Positions 6,794 through 12,585 of a stretch of 23,089 nt of DNA are shown in pieces. A program made the translations under genes and the position numbers. Positions within the stretch are counted from its first letter, which is position 1. Each line of letters begins with the position of its first letter. The notes beneath the pieces were generated by a model. That model was given only the letters and a program-made list of their open reading frames with translations. It had not been told where the DNA came from and did no database searches. The stretch comes from a virus: the IMG/VR virus record IMGVR_UViG_3300044846_000315, positions 1 through 23,089 of that record; one strand, written 5' to 3'.

Positions 6794-8230
6794 CTAGAAC
6801 ACTCCTATTGATGCGTGTGGTGCGCGCGATGAAACATAGAGGGCAAACACTGTTGCCATAACTGCATCGATGTCACCGATTGATTCTTTACGACTTATGA
6901 ACCAACTCTCTCCAGAGTATTTAGCAACACCGTTAGGCATTTGAGCGACCAGGAGGGGATCGCTGTTGTGCCTAACGGTGCCGGTGCTAAACATAGCAAA
7001 GACAGTCGAGCATGCTGATGAGACTTCTTTAGCCCATAGTGTCCAGACTGGAAGCCCAGAGTTTTTTAGTCTCTTAGCTAGACCAGGTAGCTGGCGATCA
7101 TCTAGCACTATCGCTCGCGGGCTGTGTTTACTATAAAGCGATGTTAGCTCATTGAAGAGTTGTTGTTCGGTAGGACTGACTAAAGACATAACCAATTCTG
7201 TTTCGTGAATGTTTTCGATGTCATTGGCATAAGCTATTGTGCCGTGAGCCCAGTTTGTAGTTATGTCTACTGCAAAGACTCCTCCAGTTAGATTGGTAAC
7301 TCCTCGACCAGTTGCAGCTCGGAAGATGTCTCCTGGCAACCATGAGTTAGTAGATCCAGCGATGAATTGATTTAGTCGGTATCTTCTAGCTTCGTGTTCC
7401 GGGATTGTTTTCAAGTCCGAGATAACTTGTTCCATTTCGATTCGACCTGCAGCGACCGAAGGGTTAGCTGCCATGATTGCCTTCGGGTCATCGACCTTTG
7501 AGTTCTCCGGTGCTTCCCATAAGAAGAAGCCAAAGCGTTCTAGATCGGCTGCGCCATTGGCTGCTGCTTTTCCTGACTTGTATAGATCTATCAAAGTCTT
7601 AGAGTTCTGATCTCCTGCGGTTGTAATTCCAACGACGATTCCATCCTTACGCTGTGATGTTCCAAGAACGGCTGCTGACCACATTCCTTCTTTAGCTAAG
7701 TGGAGCTCATCGAATAGACAGAAGCTAATCGGGATACCTTGAAGAGCTGCTTCTTTGGCTGCCTTGACGTCATAGCGTCCTCCTCCATCCGAAGTGACAA
7801 TTCCTCGAGTCTCTGTGGCTCGCTTGAATCGCTTCTTTAGAAACGGGTTGCTATTGATCACATAGAGAACGCGGTTGTAAACAATGTTTGCCTGGTCGGT
7901 GCTCGAGGCTAGTGAGATACACTGTGGACCGACTTCGTGAAGTAGCAAGCCATAGAGTCCTAGCATGGCTGCGATAAGTGACTTACCGTTCTGCCTTCCA
8001 ACGGAGATTACTACCTGGCGATACCGGAGTCTATTGGGGAAGGTTGGATGGTCTGCTGGATAGCGTTCGAGGATTGCCCTAAGCAACCACTTCTGCCATT
8101 CGTCAAGTTCTAGTCCATCTGGACTCTCCGGGCTACTCCACGCGATCTTTGCGAACTCGATGAGCTTATCCCCGTCGGTTATGAAGTCATCCGATAGAGG
8201 AGGCGTGAAAGTAGTCGGGAGCTGGAGCAT
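6794..8230 (-). CDS. terL: Terminase large subunit
   Basis: The ATP-driven packaging motor and nuclease, 478 residues, full length. The ATPase domain has Walker A GRQNGKS (78-84), Walker B CLFDEL (171-176, with D174/E175) and coupling motif TTAGDQNS (203-210). The nuclease domain has acidic residues D322 (FAVDITT), D377/D378 (VLDDRQ) and D453/D455 (GDIDAV), as in RNase H-fold terminase nucleases. The ATG overlaps the small-terminase stop as TAATG. Codons from about residue 362 to the end are matched at 22738-23089. This is the only complete terminase in the window. Confidence 0.97.
   Translation of the reverse strand: MLQLPTTFTPPLSDDFITDGDKLIEFAKIAWSSPESPDGLELDEWQKWLLRAILERYPADHPTFPNRLRYRQVVISVGRQNGKSLIAAMLGLYGLLLHEVGPQCISLASSTDQANIVYNRVLYVINSNPFLKKRFKRATETRGIVTSDGGGRYDVKAAKEAALQGIPISFCLFDELHLAKEGMWSAAVLGTSQRKDGIVVGITTAGDQNSKTLIDLYKSGKAAANGAADLERFGFFLWEAPENSKVDDPKAIMAANPSVAAGRIEMEQVISDLKTIPEHEARRYRLNQFIAGSTNSWLPGDIFRAATGRGVTNLTGGVFAVDITTNWAHGTIAYANDIENIHETELVMSLVSPTEQQLFNELTSLYSKHSPRAIVLDDRQLPGLAKRLKNSGLPVWTLWAKEVSSACSTVFAMFSTGTVRHNSDPLLVAQMPNGVAKYSGESWFISRKESIGDIDAVMATVFALYVSSRAPHASIGVF
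7020..7145. repeat. 126-bp exact repeat of the window's right end
   Basis: Identical base for base to 22964-23089. The first mismatch is at 7019 versus 22963. It lies inside the terL nuclease domain. Its partner ends exactly at the last base of the window, which suggests an assembly branch point. Confidence 0.97.
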
Positions 8231-8448
8231 TAGCGAGTGAGTAACTTCTCCAGTGGGTCAATCTCTGCGGAAGAGGCACCGAGAGATCGTTGAAGCTCGA
8301 GAACGGTCTTGCGAAGTTCCGCTGCCGTGCTGGTATTGGCTTGCTGGTCAAAGGACTGTGCCAGACGTAGGCATAAACCCGATAATACTTTTTGTTCAAG
8401 GTTAAGTTCCAGCGTTTCAAGCCAGTTCTGAATTGATTCAGTAATCAT
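8230..8448 (-). CDS. Probable small terminase subunit
   Basis: A 72-residue helical protein (MITESIQNWLETLELNLEQ...) placed directly upstream of terL, with a one-base TAATG overlap. A short helical protein with a TAAELRKTVLELQ-type central helix immediately before terL is the usual form of small terminase subunits in actinophages; these recognise the packaging site and regulate TerL. The ATG at 8448 is preferred over one at 8457 because the AGAAGGA site is 8 nt from the former and directly against the latter. No winged-helix motif is certain, so the call rests on context. Confidence 0.72.
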   Translation of the reverse strand: MITESIQNWLETLELNLEQKVLSGLCLRLAQSFDQQANTSTAAELRKTVLELQRSLGASSAEIDPLEKLLTR

Positions 8449-8750
8449 TAGATCCATCCTTCTGGATAATTTGACTGTTCCGCGAAAATTCGTGGAGAAG
8501 CGTGGGATGATGGCGAGCTAACAGAAAAAACCGGATAGCTCATTTTAGCCCTAACTTTCGCAGCAATGCATTCTTCCAATGCGATCTCCATAGCATTCTA
8601 TAAGTGAAGAGGCGGTGCCCTACCCCCAGGTATGTCCGTCTATGGGCTCTCTTAGATTTGATTGGTCTAAGCCAAAGAGGTAACAAGCTATTGAGTCCTA
8701 GCAATATCCTTGCCAGTAGCCCCTTACCCCCCGTCTTACCCCTACCCCTA
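8449..8750. other. Interval between HNH and small terminase; candidate cos/packaging region
   Basis: 302 bases without a convincing gene. Holds an imperfect 16-bp palindrome (8480-8495, CCGCGAA/TTCGTGG arms), a 6-bp inverted repeat GAGCTA/TAGCTC (8515-8520 and 8536-8541), a second G-rich tract on the minus strand near 8620-8625, and a four-run G-quadruplex motif at 8720-8748. Cohesive-end phages with an HNH-TerS-TerL order usually carry cos near here. The cut site itself cannot be placed. Confidence 0.4.
8720..8748 (-). other. G-quadruplex motif just 3' of the HNH gene
   Basis: On the minus strand four guanine runs of 4, 4, 6 and 4 are separated by loops of 2, 6 and 3 bases. This meets the standard intramolecular G4 pattern with room for four tetrads. 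It begins two bases after the HNH stop codon and lies in the candidate packaging region. Confidence 0.75.
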
Positions 8751-9002
8751 TTAGAATCTAGGGTTCCTCCAAGTGATTCGTTGGAGCACCCGGTCTTGCT
8801 TTCGTCCGTTACAGGATCTGCATAGCGATTGTAAGTTGTTGATGTCATGATTGGGTTCCCCGTTGCCGGGTGGAACGATGTGGTCGATTGTCCAGTCTTC
8901 ATTTATTAGCTCCTTCGCACACGATACACAGATCGGTTCCAAAACAGTCTTCGCATAAGCCCTTGCATTCCTCCACAATGTCGTGTCGTGCCAGTCTGCC
9001 AT
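8751..9002 (-). CDS. HNH endonuclease
   Basis: An 83-residue HNH nuclease with a treble-clef zinc site: C25/C28 (CVSC), catalytic pair D40-H41 (TIDHIVP), N55/N56 (DINNLQSL) and C61/C64 (CRSCNGRK). Free-standing HNH proteins next to terminase genes are known to assist TerL in cutting cos-type DNA. The ATG is supported by GAGAGGA 8-9 nt upstream and by the WRNAR element at residues 10-14, which belongs to the domain. The first 34 codons overlap the end of the gene at 8899-9177 in another frame. Confidence 0.93.
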   Translation of the reverse strand: MADWHDTTLWRNARAYAKTVLEPICVSCAKELINEDWTIDHIVPPGNGEPNHDINNLQSLCRSCNGRKQDRVLQRITWRNPRF

Positions 9003-9177
9003 CTGCTATTCCTCTCAATAGTTCTAGGTCTGTGGTTTCCCATTTAGTTACTTCTTCAATTATCTCCTCGAATGTTAGGATGTCTCCTAGATCGTGGTGA
9101 GCATTTAGGAACTCGAGTAGCTGCTTCCTTGCATAGTCAATACCAGCTTGAAAGCCTTTGGTGTATTGTGTCTTCAT
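8899..9177 (-). CDS. Small protein with C-terminal cysteine cluster
   Basis: 92 residues, function not recognised. The N-terminus has QYTKGFQAGIDYARKQLLE, a helix also echoed in the 88-residue protein at 9299-9565. The C-terminus has five cysteines (71, 75, 78, 84, 87) in a C-x2-C-x5-C-x2-C pattern suited to a zinc knuckle. The start has a strong AAGGAGGA site and overlaps the stop of the 42-residue zinc-ribbon gene. The last 104 nt overlap the HNH gene in a different frame; both frames carry sensible cysteine motifs. Confidence 0.75.
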   Translation of the reverse strand: MKTQYTKGFQAGIDYARKQLLEFLNAHHDLGDILTFEEIIEEVTKWETTDLELLRGIADGRLARHDIVEECKGLCEDCFGTDLCIVCEGANK

Positions 9178-9302
9178 TCTTCCTCCTTATTACTAATGAT
9201 GACGGTTATTGCCTTGGTGTCTGTGTTTACTGCACAATTCGGGCAAACGTAATGGTCTTTGAGATCGTATACCTCGTTGCAATATAGGCATTCGCTAGTC
9301 AC
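9174..9302 (-). CDS. Small zinc-ribbon protein, GTG start (42 aa)
   Basis: A short gene read from GTG at 9302. The product has two CxxC pairs, C5-x2-C8 and C20-x2-C23 (CLYC ... CPNC), separated by 11 residues, a typical zinc-ribbon knuckle, followed by a hydrophobic strand and an acidic tail NKEEE. The GTG overlaps the preceding stop as GTGA, and its own TGA overlaps the next ATG as ATGA, so it fills the space between the 88- and 92-residue genes exactly. The stop region of this gene also supplies the next gene's Shine-Dalgarno site. Function unknown; nucleic-acid binding or a protein adaptor are possibilities. Confidence 0.8.
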   Translation of the reverse strand: MTSECLYCNEVYDLKDHYVCPNCAVNTDTKAITVIISNKEEE

Positions 9303-9565
9303 TTAGTTTCCTCGATGATCCTAACGATTCTCTCTAGGTGATTCACATCCACGTTGGTCGAGATAGTTCCATCGCTCACGATGTTCTTGACTATTTCATC
9401 CTTTAGGTGTTTGTAAGCTCCAGCCCAGCCTTTATTGTATTGTTCCATCTCTCGGGTTACGAGCATGGTCTTGAAGTTGTCCATGAGTGCGTCATAGTTA
9501 GGAACTAACTTCTTGATGTTCTCGATTGCTTCGCTCGATAGTCTTTCGCGTTCTTCGTTATCCAT
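9299..9565 (-). CDS. Hypothetical helical protein (88 aa)
   Basis: An acidic, predicted all-helical protein, no family recognised. A central QYNKGWAGAYKHLKDEIV segment resembles QYTKGFQAGIDYARKQLL of the 92-residue protein downstream, which may mean distant paralogy, though the match is short. It overlaps the upstream gene by 8 nt and the downstream zinc-ribbon start by 4 nt, so it belongs to the same translation-coupled string. Confidence 0.75.
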   Translation of the reverse strand: MDNEERERLSSEAIENIKKLVPNYDALMDNFKTMLVTREMEQYNKGWAGAYKHLKDEIVKNIVSDGTISTNVDVNHLERIVRIIEETK

Positions 9566-9764
9566 GAGTTTTGATTATCCTTACTGCTAGCGTGGTTAGT
9601 AATTGCGCCAGTTCTGGAACTGACATGGCTCTTAGGAATAGCGATCCGAGTGCCGGGCGAATCTCCTCGAAGTCTGCACTCCATACCAGGTTGTCATCGA
9701 GCAATAACTTCATCGCTTCAAACATGATGGCGTTGCGTTCTTCGTCTGTTATCTTTCCGGCCAT
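9558..9764 (-). CDS. Hypothetical protein (68 aa)
   Basis: The start is placed at the internal ATG at 9764, which gives MAGKITDEERNAIMFEAMK and a TAATG overlap with the preceding membrane-protein gene. The longer frame to 9827 would add a Trp-rich segment running into that gene and has no better ribosome site. The product is helical with no recognised domain. The DEERNAIMFEA start resembles DNEERERLSSEA of the next gene, so the two may be distant relatives. Function unknown. Confidence 0.7.
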   Translation of the reverse strand: MAGKITDEERNAIMFEAMKLLLDDNLVWSADFEEIRPALGSLFLRAMSVPELAQLLTTLAVRIIKTHG

Positions 9765-9907
9765 TAGTCCGACCAGTCTGCGATCAAGTAAAGAGCTCCA
9801 ACAAAGATAGCTCCAATAAGTGGCCAAGCGTCTTGGGTTTCGTATGAGATGTAACCCATAGCAAACGTAAACGCCAGAGCCATGAATCCTTCTAGTAGGT
9901 ATTTCAT
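9764..9907 (-). CDS. Small membrane protein (47 aa)
   Basis: Begins at the ATG at 9907, which has AGGAAGG 6-7 nt upstream; a longer frame to 9967 has no such site. Two hydrophobic segments (LLEGFMALAFTFAMGYISY and WPLIGAIFVGALYLIADW) indicate two membrane passes in a hairpin. It is the first gene after the gap behind the exonuclease and is preceded by a possible promoter. Function unknown. A holin-like role is conceivable but lysis genes are elsewhere. Confidence 0.72.
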   Translation of the reverse strand: MKYLLEGFMALAFTFAMGYISYETQDAWPLIGAIFVGALYLIADWSD

Positions 9908-9936
9908 TTGTTTCCTTCCTGTGTAGTGGTAGTTCA

Positions 9937-9963
9937 ATTTTATTGCTGTGGTTGCGTTGTCAA
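9937..9963 (-). promoter_or_regulatory. Possible sigma70-type promoter
   Basis: On the minus strand TTGACA (9963-9958) is followed after 15 bases by TAAAAT (9942-9937). The -35 is perfect and the -10 matches 5 of 6 consensus bases, but the spacing is short. It lies in the 84-base gap behind the DnaQ-like gene and would drive the small-gene/HNH/terminase string. Confidence 0.35.
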
Positions 9964-9991
9964 TCATTTGAATCGTTTTGTTACCGAATTG

Positions 9992-10717
9992 TTATGATCG
10001 CCTAGCTGTCAGGATTGTCTCTCCTTTGAGGCTGAATCCACAGTCCTGGCAGAGATAACGCTGATACTTCCCGAGCTGTGTGTATCGATAGCCATACTTG
10101 ATTAGGTTCTCGCTTGCACAGTTACGGCAAGATAGCCGCTCTCCATTGGCAACCCCTAGATGTGGATGGTTTCTTATCCAGGGTAACAAGATGTAGTAAA
10201 GGTCGATTAGGAGATTGACGTCCTGAATCTGGTATTCCTTCATCATCTTCCAGGCTTTAGGGATACCGGCCATACAGTCAAGCCATAACTGGAATCCCGA
10301 GTGTTGCACCTTAGCTCCGACGCCTAGCTTTTGAGCTACGTAGTCGAGCTTGTTAGATGGGAACTTGAATTGGGATTTGACGGTTCTCATTAGATCTAGT
10401 TCAATCCAAGGGCTAGGTGGTAGATAGCCGTTCTCGATGAACTCTCGTTTGATGTGTTTAGAGTCGAATGCTGCAGAGTTCCATCCAATTAGCACATCCG
10501 CTTCATCCATGACTTTATGTAATTCATCCAACATGGCCTTTTTACCGTGGTGATGAACTGACTTGAAGATAACCTTGTCACTTCCAAGCCATCGAGCTCC
10601 CCAGCAGATTACTTCTGTGGAACGCTCTATCTGTGTGATTGCTATGTTCTGATCCCAGAGTCCCCATACGTGCGCCAGGTTCGGCGAAGTCTCTAGATCG
10701 AGGAATAGTATTTTCAT
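9992..10717 (-). CDS. DnaQ-like 3'-5' exonuclease with C-terminal zinc ribbon
   Basis: A 241-residue DEDD nuclease of the RNase H fold. ExoI is DLET with D7 and E9, ExoII is WNSAAFDSKHI with N80 and D85, ExoIII is YQIQDVNLL with Y162 and D166. A second part has CRNC (197, 200) and CQDC (223, 226), a four-cysteine zinc ribbon suited to DNA or protein contact. There is no polymerase domain; the protein resembles the stand-alone exonuclease module seen in several phages. It follows rusA by 3 nt. Likely roles are DNA end trimming or proofreading for the host polymerase. Confidence 0.88.
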   Translation of the reverse strand: MKILFLDLETSPNLAHVWGLWDQNIAITQIERSTEVICWGARWLGSDKVIFKSVHHHGKKAMLDELHKVMDEADVLIGWNSAAFDSKHIKREFIENGYLPPSPWIELDLMRTVKSQFKFPSNKLDYVAQKLGVGAKVQHSGFQLWLDCMAGIPKAWKMMKEYQIQDVNLLIDLYYILLPWIRNHPHLGVANGERLSCRNCASENLIKYGYRYTQLGKYQRYLCQDCGFSLKGETILTARRS

Positions 10718-10720
10718 ACT

Positions 10721-11179
10721 CTAAACGTAGCCTTTACGCTTTCGGTCGAGTTCCGACACGCCAGCCGTTATGGAATCGTTATCAAATGGAATTACCGTTA
10801 CTAGAACACCTGATTCATGGGTATCTGCATAAATCTTTCGAACTGTTAGATCCACAACTAAGTTGTCATTCTTGATTACCCCGGCAGATTCCAGAGAGTC
10901 CAGAACTCCTCGAGTGAGTTTGTCGATGTCATAAGTTCCCGTTGCATACTGCCTGGTTACTGATTTAGGTCGAGTAAGCCAGAACTGTAATGAGACCGAG
11001 ACGGCCGTTACGAATTGAGAATCAAGCTCCATCATCTTGAGTTCAAACATTCGCTTCATGGTCGCTCGCCAGGCAGGGAGATCCTTGTTGGCCTCTACTA
11101 GGACTATATGAGCTCCTCGAGAGAATGCCTTCTTCGACCCTTGAGGTCTAGGTTCTCCTGCAACGAACAGTTGGAACAT
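10721..11179 (-). CDS. rusA: RusA-family Holliday junction resolvase
   Basis: 152 residues, close to RusA proteins of about 120-150. Diagnostic residues are PRPQGSKK (10-17), the acidic motif DIDKLTRGVLDSL with D84, D86 and D94, and NDNLVVDLTVRK with D105, D110 and K115, which form the metal site. RusA dimers resolve four-way junctions left by recombination and replication, clearing branches before packaging. The ATG abuts the SSB-like stop (TAAATG). Confidence 0.92.
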   Translation of the reverse strand: MFQLFVAGEPRPQGSKKAFSRGAHIVLVEANKDLPAWRATMKRMFELKMMELDSQFVTAVSVSLQFWLTRPKSVTRQYATGTYDIDKLTRGVLDSLESAGVIKNDNLVVDLTVRKIYADTHESGVLVTVIPFDNDSITAGVSELDRKRKGYV

Positions 11180-11530
11180 TTAGAACGGTAATCCTGCAGG
11201 TTCTTCTGGTGCGAGAATGCTTTGGATCTCCTGTATTGGAGTCTTCTGTTCTGCAGCCCTAATGAGTTCAACTTCACAGTTGTTTAAGGAGTGCTCGACT
11301 ACCTGCTTAGTTTCCTGACCGGGCTTGTTGTAAGTTCCGACCTTTGTGCTTAGGTGGCCGGAGATTTTTACTTCGTCTTCCTTCTTTAGGCTGCAAGGTA
11401 TATCTAACCAAGCCGTCCATAGTCGATTGCGTGGTTCGCCTTTGAAGTCGTAAGTCTCCCAGACCCTAAGTCTTGGATAACCTTCATTTACTACCTCGGC
11501 TACTTTTGCATAGATTGTTACTTGTGCCAT
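11180..11530 (-). CDS. Single-stranded DNA-binding protein-like (OB fold)
   Basis: A 116-residue beta-rich protein. It reads like a compact OB fold: VTIYAKVAEVV, then RLRVWETYDF, then WTAWLDIPCSLKKEDEVKISG, where the last part matches the strand of SSB proteins that precedes a GxL turn. The C-terminus PEEPAGLPF ends in the acidic-plus-PF tip with which SSB proteins recruit repair enzymes. Position between the HTH gene and rusA supports a role in recombination-linked replication. Sequence similarity to canonical SSB is modest, so the family is inferred. Confidence 0.75.
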   Translation of the reverse strand: MAQVTIYAKVAEVVNEGYPRLRVWETYDFKGEPRNRLWTAWLDIPCSLKKEDEVKISGHLSTKVGTYNKPGQETKQVVEHSLNNCEVELIRAAEQKTPIQEIQSILAPEEPAGLPF

Positions 11531-11566
11531 TTCTGTGTTTTTCCCTTCTAGTGTTCTTTTAAGTTT

Positions 11567-11587
11567 AAGTTAATTATTAGTTAACTT
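11567..11587. repeat. AT-rich inverted repeat at the end of the HTH gene
   Basis: Seven-base arms AAGTTAA/TTAACTT around a 7-base spacer, overlapping the stop codon. Not GC-rich and without a T tract, so not a standard terminator. Confidence 0.5.
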
Positions 11588-11995
11588 TAACGCGACATCT
11601 ACGCCGTCCCGTGACGTCGTGGGTGACACCCCGACTAGTCTTAAACGCCGTCCCGTTTTGCCTTTTTTGACGCCCCGTAGATTATGACTCAAACTACCGT
11701 CACAACCCTCGGAACAGTCAATAGTGATCCAGTATCGATTTGTGATTCGGTCGAAGCGATACCCGATTCCGTCATGCTGCGACATTTCAATTTCTCCTAG
11801 CTCGACTAACTTCTGGAGATTGCGTTGAACTTGTCTAACGGAACACCCGGCTAATTTAGCCAGGCGAGTTTGTGATGGATAGCAACCTTCTTCGGGATCA
11901 TCTCCCAAGTGCCATGCCAAAGCGACCATGAGGGCTCTGGATGTTCCGGTGCTATGTGAGTGGTGCAGAACTGCTGATAACGCTTCTAGGGACAT
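11570..11995 (-). CDS. Helix-turn-helix DNA-binding protein, possible replication initiator
   Basis: 141 residues. Residues 39-75 (CYPSQTRLAKLAGCSVRQVQ onward) are a winged helix-turn-helix of the HTH_36/DnaD-like type, often found at the N-terminus of phage replication initiators and in transcription factors. The C-terminal half is basic (VKKGKTGRRLRLVG) with no helicase-loader domain, so it is short for a full initiator. The start has AGGAAGG about 7 nt upstream and sits behind three tandem hairpins, a candidate autoregulatory or origin element. Confidence 0.8.
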   Translation of the reverse strand: MSLEALSAVLHHSHSTGTSRALMVALAWHLGDDPEEGCYPSQTRLAKLAGCSVRQVQRNLQKLVELGEIEMSQHDGIGYRFDRITNRYWITIDCSEGCDGSLSHNLRGVKKGKTGRRLRLVGVSPTTSRDGVDVALKLTNN

Positions 11996-12025
11996 CCTGC
12001 GCCTTCCTAAGCTATAATTATGAAG

Positions 12026-12085
12026 CCCATCGTGGTTGGGTGACGCTTTCGCGTCGGGCTAGTAGTTTTCTGTGGCTACTAGCCC
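12026..12085 (-). ncRNA. Three tandem stem-loops between annealing-protein and HTH genes (possible structured RNA)
   Basis: On the minus strand the order is: a perfect 10-bp stem GGGCTAGTAG/CTACTAGCCC with 10-base loop (12085-12056); directly after it GACGC-GAAA-GCGTC, a 5-bp stem with GNRA tetraloop (12055-12042); then CCCA/TGGG with 7-base loop (12040-12026). They fill almost the whole 98-base gap. A terminator is unlikely on the minus strand since no T run follows. A leader RNA, a processing site, an operator or an origin structure all fit. Confidence 0.55.
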
Positions 12086-12093
12086 TTTCCAAT

Positions 12094-12576
12094 TTACTTG
12101 GCCTTTAGCGAATCTGCGAGAGATTTGATAGCTTCGAGAACATCGTTATCAACCTGTGACTTTTGTGCCGTGCTGTAGATAACCCTAAGAGTTTCGAGAT
12201 CGTTATTTGCTGCAGCTTCCGAAGCCTCCTCGATGTAGTTCCGGGAGTCCCTGGTTGCCTTGATCATCTCTTCACGACTTGGACGGTTCTTAGAAGTCGA
12301 TAATCCTAGAGTTGCAAGTCCTCGACCGATGGCAGAAGTTGAACAGTTCTCCAGGAATGAAGAACGATTGATGTTGCTCGATCCTCGAGTCTCATGTGCC
12401 CAATCCACCGAAGCTGGTCTGGCGTCATCGCGATCGGTAAACACCGAAGCTTGAACTACAACCTCGGTCTCATTGATCAGTTTGATTTCTGTGATAATAC
12501 GGCCGTTTGGATACGTCTTCCAGAACTTCTGAATACGTTCTGAAACTGGCTCGTAATTGCTTAGGTCGAAACCCAT
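12094..12576 (-). CDS. Probable single-strand annealing protein (ERF/Rad52-like)
   Basis: 160 residues. The segment NINRSSFLENCSTSAIGRGLATLGLS (quoted in part: FLENCSTSAIGRGLA at residues 73-87) is the conserved core of a phage family annotated as ERF-like annealing proteins, and PNGRIITEIKLINETEVVVQA is the usual strand before it. Partnership with a lambda-exo-like nuclease immediately upstream (10-nt spacing) strongly suggests the classical exonuclease-annealase pair. The start has a perfect AGGAGG at 5 nt. The ERF assignment is by pattern and context. Confidence 0.75.
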   Translation of the reverse strand: MGFDLSNYEPVSERIQKFWKTYPNGRIITEIKLINETEVVVQASVFTDRDDARPASVDWAHETRGSSNINRSSFLENCSTSAIGRGLATLGLSTSKNRPSREEMIKATRDSRNYIEEASEAAANNDLETLRVIYSTAQKSQVDNDVLEAIKSLADSLKAK

Positions 12577-12585
12577 GTTTTCCTC

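Larger units (their letters stand above)
1..7145. repeat. Copy 1 of a duplicated, diverged head-tail module
   Basis: This segment carries tail tip, tape measure, chaperones, HK97 gp10-like protein, tail tube, tail terminator, connector, protease-capsid, portal and the 3' part of terminase. The same genes in the same order lie at 15846-23089. The offset is 15,944 bp from terminase to the protease domain and 15,845 bp at the tail tip, the difference coming mainly from tape measures of different length. Identity is uneven: exact blocks of 108 and 126 bp alternate with strongly diverged capsid and tape-measure cores. Seen directly from the translated genes and by comparing bases. Confidence 0.95.

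Noticed and set aside
1-7145. Copy 1 as a decaying pseudogene set
   Set aside because: All frames, overlaps, active-site residues and the frameshift site are intact, so there is no sign of decay; only the tail tip is incomplete, because of the window edge.
8540-8902. 120-residue minus-strand frame overlapping HNH and the interval before TerS
   Set aside because: Its start lies inside the HNH gene without a ribosome site, the composition is Arg/Gly/Leu-rich from the G-run tract, and no domain is seen; the HNH frame explains the shared part. A short real gene inside cannot be fully excluded.
11567-11587. Rho-independent terminator after the HTH gene
   Set aside because: The stem is AT-only apart from one G/C pair and no T tract follows on the coding strand.
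12026-12085. tRNA gene or CRISPR element in the hairpin block
   Set aside because: No cloverleaf, T-loop or CCA-type end can be folded, and the stems are different from each other, not direct repeats with spacers.
12056-12090. Terminator on the plus strand (10-bp stem then TTT)
   Set aside because: Only three T residues follow and there is no plus-strand gene to terminate.
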